Made by a program: the position numbers and the translations under genes
Origin: Streptomyces luteolus
GTDB lineage: Bacteria; Actinomycetota; Actinomycetes; Streptomycetales; Streptomycetaceae
Direction of reading: 5' to 3'
NCBI RefSeq assembly: GCF_029968015.1
Contig: NZ_JASCIS010000061.1
Coordinates: 1-43,538, forward strand
DNA length: 43,538 nucleotides
Part shown: positions 1 through 6,511 of the stretch, piece by piece
Position numbering within the stretch: the first letter of the stretch is position 1
How the letters are laid out: each line of letters starts with the position of its first letter
The notes under the pieces: model-generated
The model's input: the letters and a program-made list of their open reading frames with translations, nothing else
The model's database searches: none
Told to the model about the DNA's origin: nothing

Positions 1-571
1 CTAGCGAGGGGTAGTTGACTATGCCAGCGGCGTCCGCGTCCTTGCCGTGAGTGATGGCCGAGAGGGTGGCCAACGGGATGTCGCGGGCTGCGGCTCCAGG
101 GTCGGTGACCAGCGGTACTTTGTGCGGCCCGAGGACGAGAGGGCTCAGGGTCATCGTGCGCCACTGGCGGGTGCCGATGGCGAACGGGCCGGAGGCCCAC
201 TCCACGGTGGCCTTGTCCTGGCACGTGACGAGCAGGACGAGGGGCAGTCCGTATTTGGAGTGCAGGTGTGCGGTGTAGTACGCCCAACTCGCGAGTTTGG
301 CCTTGTCTTTCCTGCCCTGGGATTCGACGGCGAGCAGATAGCTGCCCTCGTCGCGCGTCCGCATGTGCAGCAGTGTGTCCACCCGTCGTTCCAGTGGCCT
401 GGTCTCCGTGAGGTCGGTGGGCATCAGGGACACCTCGACGGGGTCCGGGAACGGCAGGCCCAGGGTGCGAAAGGTTCGGGAGAACACGTCGGGGATCTCC
501 TGGAAGATCTGGTGCAGGGCTTCGTGGGGTGACCTGACCACGACGGGGACGTTAGGCGGGCCGCGCGGCAT
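1..571 (-). CDS. RpnC/YadD-like PD-(D/E)XK hypothetical protein (partial)
   Basis: The first 190 codons of a gene that runs off the left edge. The protein resembles a family common in Streptomyces whose members begin with an SPHEAxHxIFQ segment and are usually annotated as hypothetical or transposase-like. An Asp in VDTLL (residue 65) followed by E-x-Q with a nearby Lys (E83, Q85, K88 in LAVESQGRKDK) fits a PD-(D/E)XK nuclease-like core such as Rpn/YhgA proteins. ATG at 571 has a weak AGAGG ahead of it; the GTG at codon 11 (MVRSPHEA) would match the usual family N-terminus better. No mobile element ends are seen beside it. Nuclease activity is an inference from the motif; the C-terminal part is outside the window. 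Confidence 0.7.
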   Translation of the reverse strand, partial: MPRGPPNVPVVVRSPHEALHQIFQEIPDVFSRTFRTLGLPFPDPVEVSLMPTDLTETRPLERRVDTLLHMRTRDEGSYLLAVESQGRKDKAKLASWAYYTAHLHSKYGLPLVLLVTCQDKATVEWASGPFAIGTRQWRTMTLSPLVLGPHKVPLVTDPGAAARDIPLATLSAITHGKDADAAGIVNYPSL

Positions 572-647
572 GCACCTCTGGCATATGCCTAATCAGTCAC
601 TCGATCGAGTGTGGATGGAGACCCGCCCTTGGGCTGCTGCTGCGGGG

Positions 648-965
648 TCACAGGTAGTGCTCCCAGGTGTGACCGCCCCGGTGCTTCTCGAAGAGCCAGC
701 AGGCGTCGCTCCCCGACGGGGTGGTGGACGGGCAGTAGGGGAGCACGTCCAGACGAGGCGGATGGCCGTCCTCCCACCGGGCCCAGGCGGCCCCCTCGCC
801 ACTGCCGGTGTCCAAGTCCCGGACCATCGCCATGTGTTCGCCGTACGGGTGGTGGTCCAGGTCGCAGACGGCCGTGCCGGGGACGGGTTCGTCGTCCACT
901 GCGGGGTAGGCCATGGCCTGATCTCGCAGTTCCTCCGGCATGCCGGTCGCCGCGTAGCACCTCAT
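648..965 (-). CDS. Conserved small hypothetical protein
   Basis: 105-residue acidic soluble protein with many Trp, His and Cys residues and no recognised domain. It starts with ATG overlapping the stop of the upstream gene by four bases (ATGA at 965-962), so it is translationally coupled as the last gene of a three-gene minus-strand operon (1479 to 648). Codon usage is normal for the window. The sequence hints at a small globular protein (PxVDDEPVPG, WEDGHPPRLD, CWLFEKHRGG). No function can be assigned. Confidence 0.65.
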   Translation of the reverse strand: MRCYAATGMPEELRDQAMAYPAVDDEPVPGTAVCDLDHHPYGEHMAMVRDLDTGSGEGAAWARWEDGHPPRLDVLPYCPSTTPSGSDACWLFEKHRGGHTWEHYL

Positions 966-1147
966 GCGTCACCGCCCGGCGGGTCGGTCAGAGTGGCGGG
1001 CAGGAGGTCGTTGAGGGCTGCCTCCCACTCCACGCCGCCGCACAGCGGGCGCAGTTGTACACGCGGGCCCACGTGCCCCATGACCTGGCCCACGCGGTCG
1101 CGGGCGGCGTCCCAGACGGTGTCGCCGACGGCGGGCGGGGCCGTCAC
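962..1147 (-). CDS. Small CGG-EWE protein, operon middle gene
   Basis: 61-residue protein. The GTG start at 1147 overlaps the stop of the preceding gene (GTGA), which decides the start; a longer frame upstream is only the antisense of its neighbour. It shows the pattern D-x-x-RD-x-x-G ... LRPxCGGxEWE, which recurs in the protein at 13538-13777. The two are therefore probably distant paralogues of a small Streptomyces family found beside HTH regulators. Overlaps on both sides mark it as part of a coupled operon. Function unknown. Confidence 0.65.
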   Translation of the reverse strand: MTAPPAVGDTVWDAARDRVGQVMGHVGPRVQLRPLCGGVEWEAALNDLLPATLTDPPGGDA

Positions 1148-1479
1148 GCGCTCACCTCCACTCCGTGGATGAGCCGGGGGCCGATGTCCACTCCGTGCAG
1201 CGCCAGCCAGAGCTCCCGTCGCCGCGCCCGTTGCCGCAACAGCTCCTGCCATTGCTCTTCCTGCCGCCGACGTTGCTGCTCCTGTCGTCGCTCGTGAGCG
1301 ATCACGTACGGGCGTACGAGCGGGGAGTCCTCGCCGCGCAGTACGGGGATGCGTACCACTGGGGCGGACACAGGGTGCGCGGCGGCCGGAGGTTCGGCGG
1401 GCAGCCGGTGCCGGCCGGGAGGGGCGGGCAGCAGGAATCGGAGCACCGATTCCAGCAGCCTCGCGATAGCGTGAGTCAC
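1144..1479 (-). CDS. Small basic hypothetical protein, operon first gene
   Basis: 111-residue protein starting at GTG 1479, chosen because AAGGA lies nine bases ahead. The N-terminal 20 residues are hydrophobic (ARLLESVLRFLLP), then a Pro-rich stretch, then a Gln/Arg-rich helix (RRQEQQRRRQEEQWQELL) likely to form a short coiled coil, ending in LHGVDIGPRLIHGVEV. The same architecture (hydrophobic start, Pro/Arg linker, helix) is seen in the 13980-14297 protein. It heads the operon with the two overlapping genes below it and is divergent from the TPR regulator at 1664. Function unknown. Confidence 0.6.
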   Translation of the reverse strand: MTHAIARLLESVLRFLLPAPPGRHRLPAEPPAAAHPVSAPVVRIPVLRGEDSPLVRPYVIAHERRQEQQRRRQEEQWQELLRQRARRRELWLALHGVDIGPRLIHGVEVSA

Positions 1480-1663
1480 GTCGTCAATTCCTTGGGTTGA
1501 TGGCCATGCCCCCGGGCCGCTCCCAGTGCGGTCGCGGGGGTCTGTCGTGCGTGGCGGCTTCGTCACTCCAGGAAACTGTCTGGTCACGCAGAGCGGTACC
1601 GTTGTCGCGGGAGCCGTTTTTAAGAGCTTTAAGTTCTCGACGAGCGCGGGGAGTTGAGGGTCT
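1480..1663. promoter_or_regulatory. Divergent promoter region of small-gene operon and regulator
   Basis: 184-bp gap between divergent genes. It holds an unusually AT-rich island for this genome around 1615-1636 (TTTTTAAGAGCTTTAAG), with an imperfect dyad around AGCT. This is a plausible promoter/operator for one or both genes. No perfect long palindrome was found. The GAGG at 1653-1656 serves as ribosome binding site for the GTG at 1664. Confidence 0.4.
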
Positions 1664-3010
1664 GTGGGTACGCCGACGCCGAACGAAGGACTGCACCGCC
1701 TGTACCGCGAATCCGGCTGGACGCTGCGTCAGTTCGCCCAGGAGGTCAACCGCGTCGGCACGCAGCGCGGAACGCCCCTCCGGTACCGCGAGCCGTCGGT
1801 GCATCAGTGGCTGAAGGGGCACTTGCCGCGAGCGGACGTCCGGCCCTTGATTCTCGAAGCGCTCGCGCGCAGGCTCCGTCGCGCTGTCACGTACAGCGAA
1901 GCGGGCTTCCCGCCTGCCTCGGCCCATGGGCTGGCGCCCTCGAACCCAAGTACGGTGGAAGGAATCCTGGATCTTGGGAGGCGAGACATGGATCCGTCCC
2001 GCCGTGGCGTCATGGGGGCAGCACTCTTCTCCGTGGCCCTGACCGTGCCGAACTGGCCCGACGTGGTGGGCCGCATGGAAGCCGCCGGGGGTGGCGGCGT
2101 TCAGCGCATCGGGATGCCCGAAGTGAACATGGTCATCGACATGACCGAGCGGATCTCCGACCTGGACGACCAGTTCGGCGGGCGGCATGCGCGCCCCATG
2201 GCGGCGGCGTTCCTGGTCAACACGGTGTCGCCGTATCTACGAGCGGACGCGCCCGATGGCGTACGTAGGGCGATGCTGTCCGCAGCCTCGGATCTGCTGT
2301 ACCTGACTGGGTACATGGCCGTGGACGAAGGGCTGCACGGCCTCGCTCAGAACTACTACCTCAAGGCCCTGGAACTGGCGGGCGCGGCCGAGGATCACCT
2401 TACGTACTGCACCACCCTGCGGGGCATGAGCGTGCAGGCGGTCGACCTGCGGCACGGTGCGAAGGCGATGGAACTGGCCGATGCCGCTGCTGCGGCTTCC
2501 CCCAACGCGGGGCCCCGTCTTCAGGCATTCCTCTCGGGGCAGCAGGCCCACGCCGCCGCGCAGATCGGCAACCGCAGTGCTGCCCTGCGGCATATCCGAG
2601 AAGCCGAGGCGTTCATGGACCGGGCAGAGGGCCGTGCCAAGGCGCTTGGCTCGTACGACCCGGCGTCGCTCAACTACCACGTCAGTCAGATGCGTTACGA
2701 ACTCGGAGACGCAGAAGGTGCCGTCGAGGCGATGCAGCGGGCTGACCGGTTGCGTCCCAGTGTCTACCGGCGCACCCGCACGCATGAGCGGGGCACACTC
2801 GCCGAACGCCAATTCGCGATCGGCCACCTCGAAGCCGCCTGCACCACCTGGCACCAGGCCCTGGACGACTACCCCATGGTCCAGTCCGGCCGCGCCGACG
2901 ACCGCATCAGGGCGATGTTCCGCCTCCTGCGCCCTCACCTGAAGAACGGCGCCGCGCGCGATCTCCACGAGCGGGCCCGACTGGTGACCCCGGCCTCACT
3001 CCTCGCCTGA
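1664..3010 (+). CDS. HTH transcriptional regulator with TPR-like C-terminal half
   Basis: 448-residue regulator of a family abundant in Streptomyces. Residues about 8-75 form an HTH-like N-terminal domain (LYRESGWTLRQFAQEVNRVG ... VHQWLKG). The remainder is helical with tetratricopeptide-like repeats (YYLKALELAGAAEDHLTYC, LRHIREAEAFMDRAEGRAKA), as in cytosolic signal-responsive regulators. A twin-Arg plus hydrophobic segment (SRRGVMGAALFSVALTVP, residues 112-129) sits between the two parts and looks like an internal Tat signal. Start GTG 1664 has GAGGG upstream. It is divergent from the 1479-648 operon and may control it. The target is unknown. Confidence 0.8.
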   Translation: MGTPTPNEGLHRLYRESGWTLRQFAQEVNRVGTQRGTPLRYREPSVHQWLKGHLPRADVRPLILEALARRLRRAVTYSEAGFPPASAHGLAPSNPSTVEGILDLGRRDMDPSRRGVMGAALFSVALTVPNWPDVVGRMEAAGGGGVQRIGMPEVNMVIDMTERISDLDDQFGGRHARPMAAAFLVNTVSPYLRADAPDGVRRAMLSAASDLLYLTGYMAVDEGLHGLAQNYYLKALELAGAAEDHLTYCTTLRGMSVQAVDLRHGAKAMELADAAAAASPNAGPRLQAFLSGQQAHAAAQIGNRSAALRHIREAEAFMDRAEGRAKALGSYDPASLNYHVSQMRYELGDAEGAVEAMQRADRLRPSVYRRTRTHERGTLAERQFAIGHLEAACTTWHQALDDYPMVQSGRADDRIRAMFRLLRPHLKNGAARDLHERARLVTPASLLA

Positions 3011-3039
3011 GCCCCTATAGGAGCCGCCCAGCCCCTTGT

Positions 3040-3054
3040 CTGATGAACCATCAG
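3040..3054. promoter_or_regulatory. Operator-like inverted repeat CTGATG-N3-CATCAG (site 1)
   Basis: Perfect 6-3-6 inverted repeat, CTGATG AAC CATCAG, 59 bp before the LLM gene start at 3113. It has the same layout as the CTGACG-N3-CGTCAG sites at 4918, 4979 and 28133, with one symmetric C/T change. Probably bound by a TetR-like or similar dimeric regulator; the regulator is not identified. Confidence 0.65.
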
Positions 3055-3059
3055 CCCCC

Positions 3060-3095
3060 ACGATGGCCCCCATCGTAGACATGACGATCCATCAG
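3060..3095. promoter_or_regulatory. Second dyad plus imperfect operator copy before LLM gene
   Basis: Two elements. 3060-3076 is a perfect 7-3-7 inverted repeat (ACGATGG CCC CCATCGT). 3081-3095 is ATGACG ATC CATCAG, an imperfect copy of the 6-3-6 operator, centred 41 bp from site 1 and 18 bp before the ATG at 3113. Paired operators are common for repressors that bind cooperatively. Confidence 0.5.
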
Positions 3096-3112
3096 ATCGA
3101 GGGGTTGCGGCC

Positions 3113-4060
3113 ATGGTGGAAGCCTTCCCGCAGTGGAAGTTGTCGTACGGCATCCAACTGCCGATCCAGTCCCAGAGCACCCTCTACGCCGAACCCTGGG
3201 AAGCCGAAGCGGGCGCGGCCGACCTCGCCGAGATCGCGAGGACCGCCGACCGCAGCGGCTTCGCCTACATCGCCTGCTGCGAGCACGTCGCGATCCCCCG
3301 CCGACTCGCGGCAGCGATGAGCACCATCTGGTACGACCCCGTCGCCACCCTCTCCTTCCTCGCCGGGATCACCGAGAACGTACGGCTGCTCAGCCACGTC
3401 GCCGTCGTCGGCCTGCGGCACCCGCTCGCGAGCGCCAAGCAGTACGCCACGCTCGACCACCTCAGCGGCGGCCGGCTGGTCCTCGGTGTCGGGGCCGGGC
3501 ATGTGCGCGAGGAGTTCGAGGTGCTCGGGGCGGACTTCGAGGGGCGTGGGGCTGTGCTCGACGAGACGATCGACGCGCTGCGGGCCGCGCTCGGCGAGGA
3601 CGAGTACCCCGAACACCACGGTGAGCGCTACGAGTTCAGCGGGCTCGGGCAGCTGCCGCGCCCCGCGCAGGAGCGCGTGCCGATTTGGGTCGGCGGCTCC
3701 TCCGTGCCCGCCGTCCGCAGGGCCGCCACGCGCGGCGACGGCTGGCTGCCGCAGGGCGACCGGCGTACCGAACTGCCCGCGAAGATCGACCGGATCAGGG
3801 AGCTGCGCGAGGCGGCCGGAGTCGAGGCGCCGCTGACCGTCGGCACCATCGCCGAGCCGCTGTACGTGGGCGAGGCGGACTGGGACGTGGGCCGCTGGAC
3901 CCTGAGCGGCAAGGCGGAGGCGATCGCCGAGTCGCTGCGCGAGTACGCGGCGATGGGCGTGCAGCAGATCCAGGTGCGGTTCCGGAGCCGTTCCCGTACC
4001 GAACTCACCGACCAGATGGCCGCGTTCGGGGCCGAGGTCGGCCCGTACCTCAACGACTAG
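3113..4060 (+). CDS. F420-dependent LLM-class oxidoreductase (TIGR03619-like)
   Basis: 315-residue luciferase-fold (TIM barrel) oxidoreductase. It begins WKLSYGIQLPIQ and has GFAYIACCEHV, then the usual LSHVAVVGLRHPL and AKQYATLDHLSGGRLVLGVGAGHVREEFEVLG segments, and IWVGGSSVPAVRRAATRGDGW near the C-terminal third. These are hallmarks of the actinobacterial F420-dependent subgroup, which transfers hydride between F420 and unknown substrates. The length is normal. ATG 3113 follows GAGGGG at a workable distance. Nine bases after its stop comes the SDR gene, so the two form an operon under the operators at 3040-3095. The substrate is unknown; a role in breakdown of a ring or lipid-like compound is inferred from context. 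Confidence 0.85.
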   Translation: MVEAFPQWKLSYGIQLPIQSQSTLYAEPWEAEAGAADLAEIARTADRSGFAYIACCEHVAIPRRLAAAMSTIWYDPVATLSFLAGITENVRLLSHVAVVGLRHPLASAKQYATLDHLSGGRLVLGVGAGHVREEFEVLGADFEGRGAVLDETIDALRAALGEDEYPEHHGERYEFSGLGQLPRPAQERVPIWVGGSSVPAVRRAATRGDGWLPQGDRRTELPAKIDRIRELREAAGVEAPLTVGTIAEPLYVGEADWDVGRWTLSGKAEAIAESLREYAAMGVQQIQVRFRSRSRTELTDQMAAFGAEVGPYLND

Positions 4061-4069
4061 GAGTGATCC

Positions 4070-4855
4070 ATGGGCAAGCTGGACGGCCGTGTCGTCATCG
4101 TCACCGGGGCCGCGCGCGGCCAGGGCGAGCAGGAGGCGCGGCTCTTCGCCGCGGAGGGCGCGCGCGTGGTGCTCGCGGACGTGCTGGACGAGCAGGGCGA
4201 GGCGGTGGCCAAGGAGATAGGGGAAGGACGGGCGCGGTACGTCCACCTCGACGTGAGCAGGGAAGAGGAGTGGACGGCCGCGGTGGCCACCGCGAAGGAG
4301 GCGTTCGGGAAGGTCGACGGGCTGGTCAACAATGCGGGGATCCTCCGGTTCAACGCCCTGGTCGACACGCCTCTGGACGAGTTCATGCAGGTCGTGAACG
4401 TCAATCAGGTGGGGTGTTTTCTGGGGATACGGGCCGTGGCTCCCGCGATCGGCGAGGCGGGCGGCGGCACGATCGTGAACACCGCCTCGTACACGGCCGT
4501 GACCGGCATGCCCGCCGTCGGCACGTACGCCGCGACCAAGCACGCGATCCTCGGCCTCACCCGGGTCGCCGCGATGGAGCTGGCGGACAGCGGGATCCGG
4601 GTGAACGCGGTCTGCCCGGGCGCCATCGACACCGCCATGTCCAACCCGGCCCAGCTGGACCCGGACGCCGACCCGGCGGCGATGACGGAGGCGCTCGACG
4701 AGCTGTACCGGAAGCTCGTGCCGCTCGGCCGGGTCGGGCGGCCGCGTGAGGTGGCCGACCTGGCGCTCTTCCTGTCCAGCGAGGACTCCTCGTACATCAC
4801 GGGGCAGCCGTTCGTGATCGACGGCGGGTGGCTGGCGGGGGTGAGCATCGTGTGA
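4070..4855 (+). CDS. SDR oxidoreductase, 3-alpha/20-beta-hydroxysteroid dehydrogenase-like
   Basis: 261-residue classical short-chain dehydrogenase. Rossmann motif TGAARGQG near residue 13, structural NNAG, and catalytic S-Y-K (NTASY ... YAATK). ARVVLADVLDEQGE and ARYVHLDVSREEEW closely resemble the Streptomyces 3-alpha,20-beta-hydroxysteroid dehydrogenase subgroup; the acidic residue after beta-2 (LADV) indicates NAD(H). Expected to oxidise a secondary alcohol or reduce a ketone. ATG 4070 has GGAG seven bases ahead and follows the LLM gene by nine bases. A true steroid substrate is not shown; many members of this group act on other alcohols. Confidence 0.85.
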   Translation: MGKLDGRVVIVTGAARGQGEQEARLFAAEGARVVLADVLDEQGEAVAKEIGEGRARYVHLDVSREEEWTAAVATAKEAFGKVDGLVNNAGILRFNALVDTPLDEFMQVVNVNQVGCFLGIRAVAPAIGEAGGGTIVNTASYTAVTGMPAVGTYAATKHAILGLTRVAAMELADSGIRVNAVCPGAIDTAMSNPAQLDPDADPAAMTEALDELYRKLVPLGRVGRPREVADLALFLSSEDSSYITGQPFVIDGGWLAGVSIV

Positions 4856-4918
4856 CCGGTCCCCGGCAAGGCTCTGACCGGTCCCCGGCAAGGTTCTGAC
4901 CGGCCCCCGGCAAGGCTC
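4853..4918 (+). repeat. Three tandem 22-bp repeats starting at the SDR stop codon
   Basis: Units 4853-4874, 4875-4896 and 4897-4918 are near-identical (TGACCGGTCCCCGGCAAGGC followed by TC, with one or two changes). The first TGA of unit 1 is the SDR stop codon itself. The array ends exactly where the operator CTGACG at 4918 begins. A 22-bp period is about two helical turns. Confidence 0.85.
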
Positions 4919-4932
4919 TGACGTGTCGTCAG
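4918..4932. promoter_or_regulatory. Operator CTGACG-N3-CGTCAG (site 2)
   Basis: Perfect 6-3-6 inverted repeat CTGACG TGT CGTCAG just after the 22-bp repeats. It lies immediately upstream of a possible promoter (TTGACG at 4936-4941, 17 bp, AACAGT at 4959-4964) for the LLM gene at 5024. Confidence 0.7.
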
Positions 4933-4969
4933 GTATTGACGGTCGTCGTGTGCGGTGGAACAGTCGGGC

Positions 4970-4993
4970 CCGTCAGATCTGACGGTGCGTCAG
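4970..4993. promoter_or_regulatory. Operator CTGACG-N3-CGTCAG (site 3) with overlapping 16-bp palindrome
   Basis: 4979-4993 is CTGACG GTG CGTCAG. Its left half also belongs to a perfect 16-bp palindrome (CCGTCAGATCTGACGG, 4970-4985). The site would cover the start of transcription if the promoter at 4936-4964 is used, as expected for a repressor site. It is centred 61 bp from site 2. Confidence 0.7.
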
Positions 4994-5023
4994 GAAATTA
5001 AGGGCTAGGGGCGGTGAACTTCC

Positions 5024-6142
5024 TTGGAATTCGGGCTCTTTGTTCAGGGGTACGTCGGCAAGCGGGCGGAGACCGACCCGCTCGCCGAGCACAAGGCGCT
5101 GATGGAGGAGACCGAGTACGTCATCCAGGCGGACAAGTCCGGCTTCAAGTACGCCTGGGCGTCCGAGCACCACTTCCTGGAGGAGTACTCGCATCTCTCG
5201 GCCAACGACGTGTTCCTCGGCTACCTCGCGCACGCCACCGAGCGGATCCATCTGGGCTCCGGGATCTTCAACCCGCTGGCCCAGGTCAACCACCCGGTGA
5301 AGGTCGCCGAGAAGGTCGCCATGCTCGACCATCTCTCCGAGGGGCGGCACGAGTTCGGGTCCGGGCGCGGCGCCGGGTCGCACGAGATCCTCGGGTTCAT
5401 TCCGGGCGTCACGGACATGAACTTCACGAAGGAGGTGTGGGAGGAGACCATCGCCGAGTTCCCCAAGATGTGGCTCCAGGAGGAGTACCAGGGGTTCCAG
5501 GGCAAGCACTGGTCACTGCCGCCGCGCAAGATCCTCCCCAAGCCGTACGGCAAGTCCCACCCCGCGATGTGGTACGCCGCCGGCTCCCCGCCCTCGTACG
5601 CGATGGCGGCGCGCAAGGGGCTCGGGGTGCTCGGGTTCAGTGTGCAGAAGGTGTCCGATATGGAGTGGGTCCTTGAGCAGTACAAGGGGGCGATCAAGGA
5701 CGCCGAGCCCGTCGGGGACTACGTCAACGACAACGTGATGGTGACGTCTACGGCGATCTGCGCGCCCACGCACGAGGAGGCCGTGCGGATCGCGGCTCGC
5801 GGCGGGCTGAACTACCTGCAGTCGCTCGTCTTCCGCTACCACGACACGTTCCCTCGGCCCGAGGGCTTCCCGGTGTGGCCGGAGACGCTGCCCGAGTTCA
5901 ACGAGGAGATCGTCGAACTCCTCATCGCCGAGGAGCTGTTGATCTGCGGTGATCCCGATGAGGTGCTTGCGCAGTGCGGGCGGTGGGAGCGGGCGGGGGC
6001 GGATCAGCTGTCGTTCGGGCTGCCGATCGGGATCTCCAAGGCTGACACCTTGCAGACGATTCGGCTGGTGGGTGAGCACGTGATCCCGAAGATTGACACG
6101 GATCCGGTCCATCGGACCACCCGCTTCCGCCAGGCCGCGTGA
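5024..6142 (+). CDS. LLM-class flavin-dependent oxidoreductase (luciferase-like)
   Basis: 372-residue luciferase-like monooxygenase/reductase. N-terminus MEFGLFVQGY; GFKYAWASEHHFLEEYSHLS holds the conserved EHHF of this subgroup, followed by LGSGIFNPL, HPVKVAEKVAMLDHLSEGRHEFGSGRG, and a C-terminal tail typical of about 370-residue members. The start is TTG at 5024, supported by the family N-terminus and AGGGGCGG 9 bases upstream; an in-frame ATG is not available at this position. It is the second LLM enzyme of the block and has its own promoter with operators at 4918 and 4979. Flavin is the likely cofactor (FMN or F420 cannot be settled by eye). Substrate unknown. Confidence 0.85.
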   Translation: MEFGLFVQGYVGKRAETDPLAEHKALMEETEYVIQADKSGFKYAWASEHHFLEEYSHLSANDVFLGYLAHATERIHLGSGIFNPLAQVNHPVKVAEKVAMLDHLSEGRHEFGSGRGAGSHEILGFIPGVTDMNFTKEVWEETIAEFPKMWLQEEYQGFQGKHWSLPPRKILPKPYGKSHPAMWYAAGSPPSYAMAARKGLGVLGFSVQKVSDMEWVLEQYKGAIKDAEPVGDYVNDNVMVTSTAICAPTHEEAVRIAARGGLNYLQSLVFRYHDTFPRPEGFPVWPETLPEFNEEIVELLIAEELLICGDPDEVLAQCGRWERAGADQLSFGLPIGISKADTLQTIRLVGEHVIPKIDTDPVHRTTRFRQAA

Positions 6143-6152
6143 TTTCTCCCCG

Positions 6153-6363
6153 CCCCGCCCCTTCCCGAAAGCCTGCGGCGCTTCGGGGGCCAGCCCCCGG
6201 ACCCCCGCTCCTCAAACGCCGGAGGGGCTGAAAACAAGCCCCGGAGGGGCGGGTTTTCAGGGGCGCGGGGCTGTGACATTTGCGGCTCCGCCGCGGGGCG
6301 CGACCAGCCACGACGGCGCGGCAGCCGAACGACAGCTCCGCAGGATTTCGGGAAGGGGCGGGG
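6153..6363. mobile_element. MITE-like inverted-repeat element in intergenic gap
   Basis: The 369-bp gap 6143-6511 is mostly this 211-bp element. Its ends form a 26-bp terminal inverted repeat (6153-6178 and 6338-6363) with 25 of 26 positions matching; the outer half is CCCCGCCCCTTCCCGAAA. Inside are further nested arms (CTGAAAAC ... GTTTTCAG) and a GCCGGAGGGGC core that recurs at 24611-24625. No coding frame is convincing. It could fold into a long hairpin and also end transcription of the LLM gene. The rest of the gap (6364-6511) holds only the ribosome binding site for 6512. Confidence 0.65.
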
Positions 6364-6511
6364 AGGGGAATCCAAGCGCGGGGCCACGGGCATCCCGGAC
6401 CAGTGACCCCGTACCTGTCCCGGCCGGAGCCCCCCGCGGCGGCCCCGGCCGGGGCAGAGCCACGTACGCAGACACGTACCGCAGACGTACCCCCAGCGAG
6501 AAAGGGACGCC

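Noticed and set aside
3092..4891. Long minus-strand open frame of 599 codons opposite the LLM and SDR genes
   Set aside because: Its composition is Arg/Gly/His/Pro-rich, as expected for the antisense of GC-rich genes, and the plus-strand genes have clear conserved motifs and ribosome binding sites.
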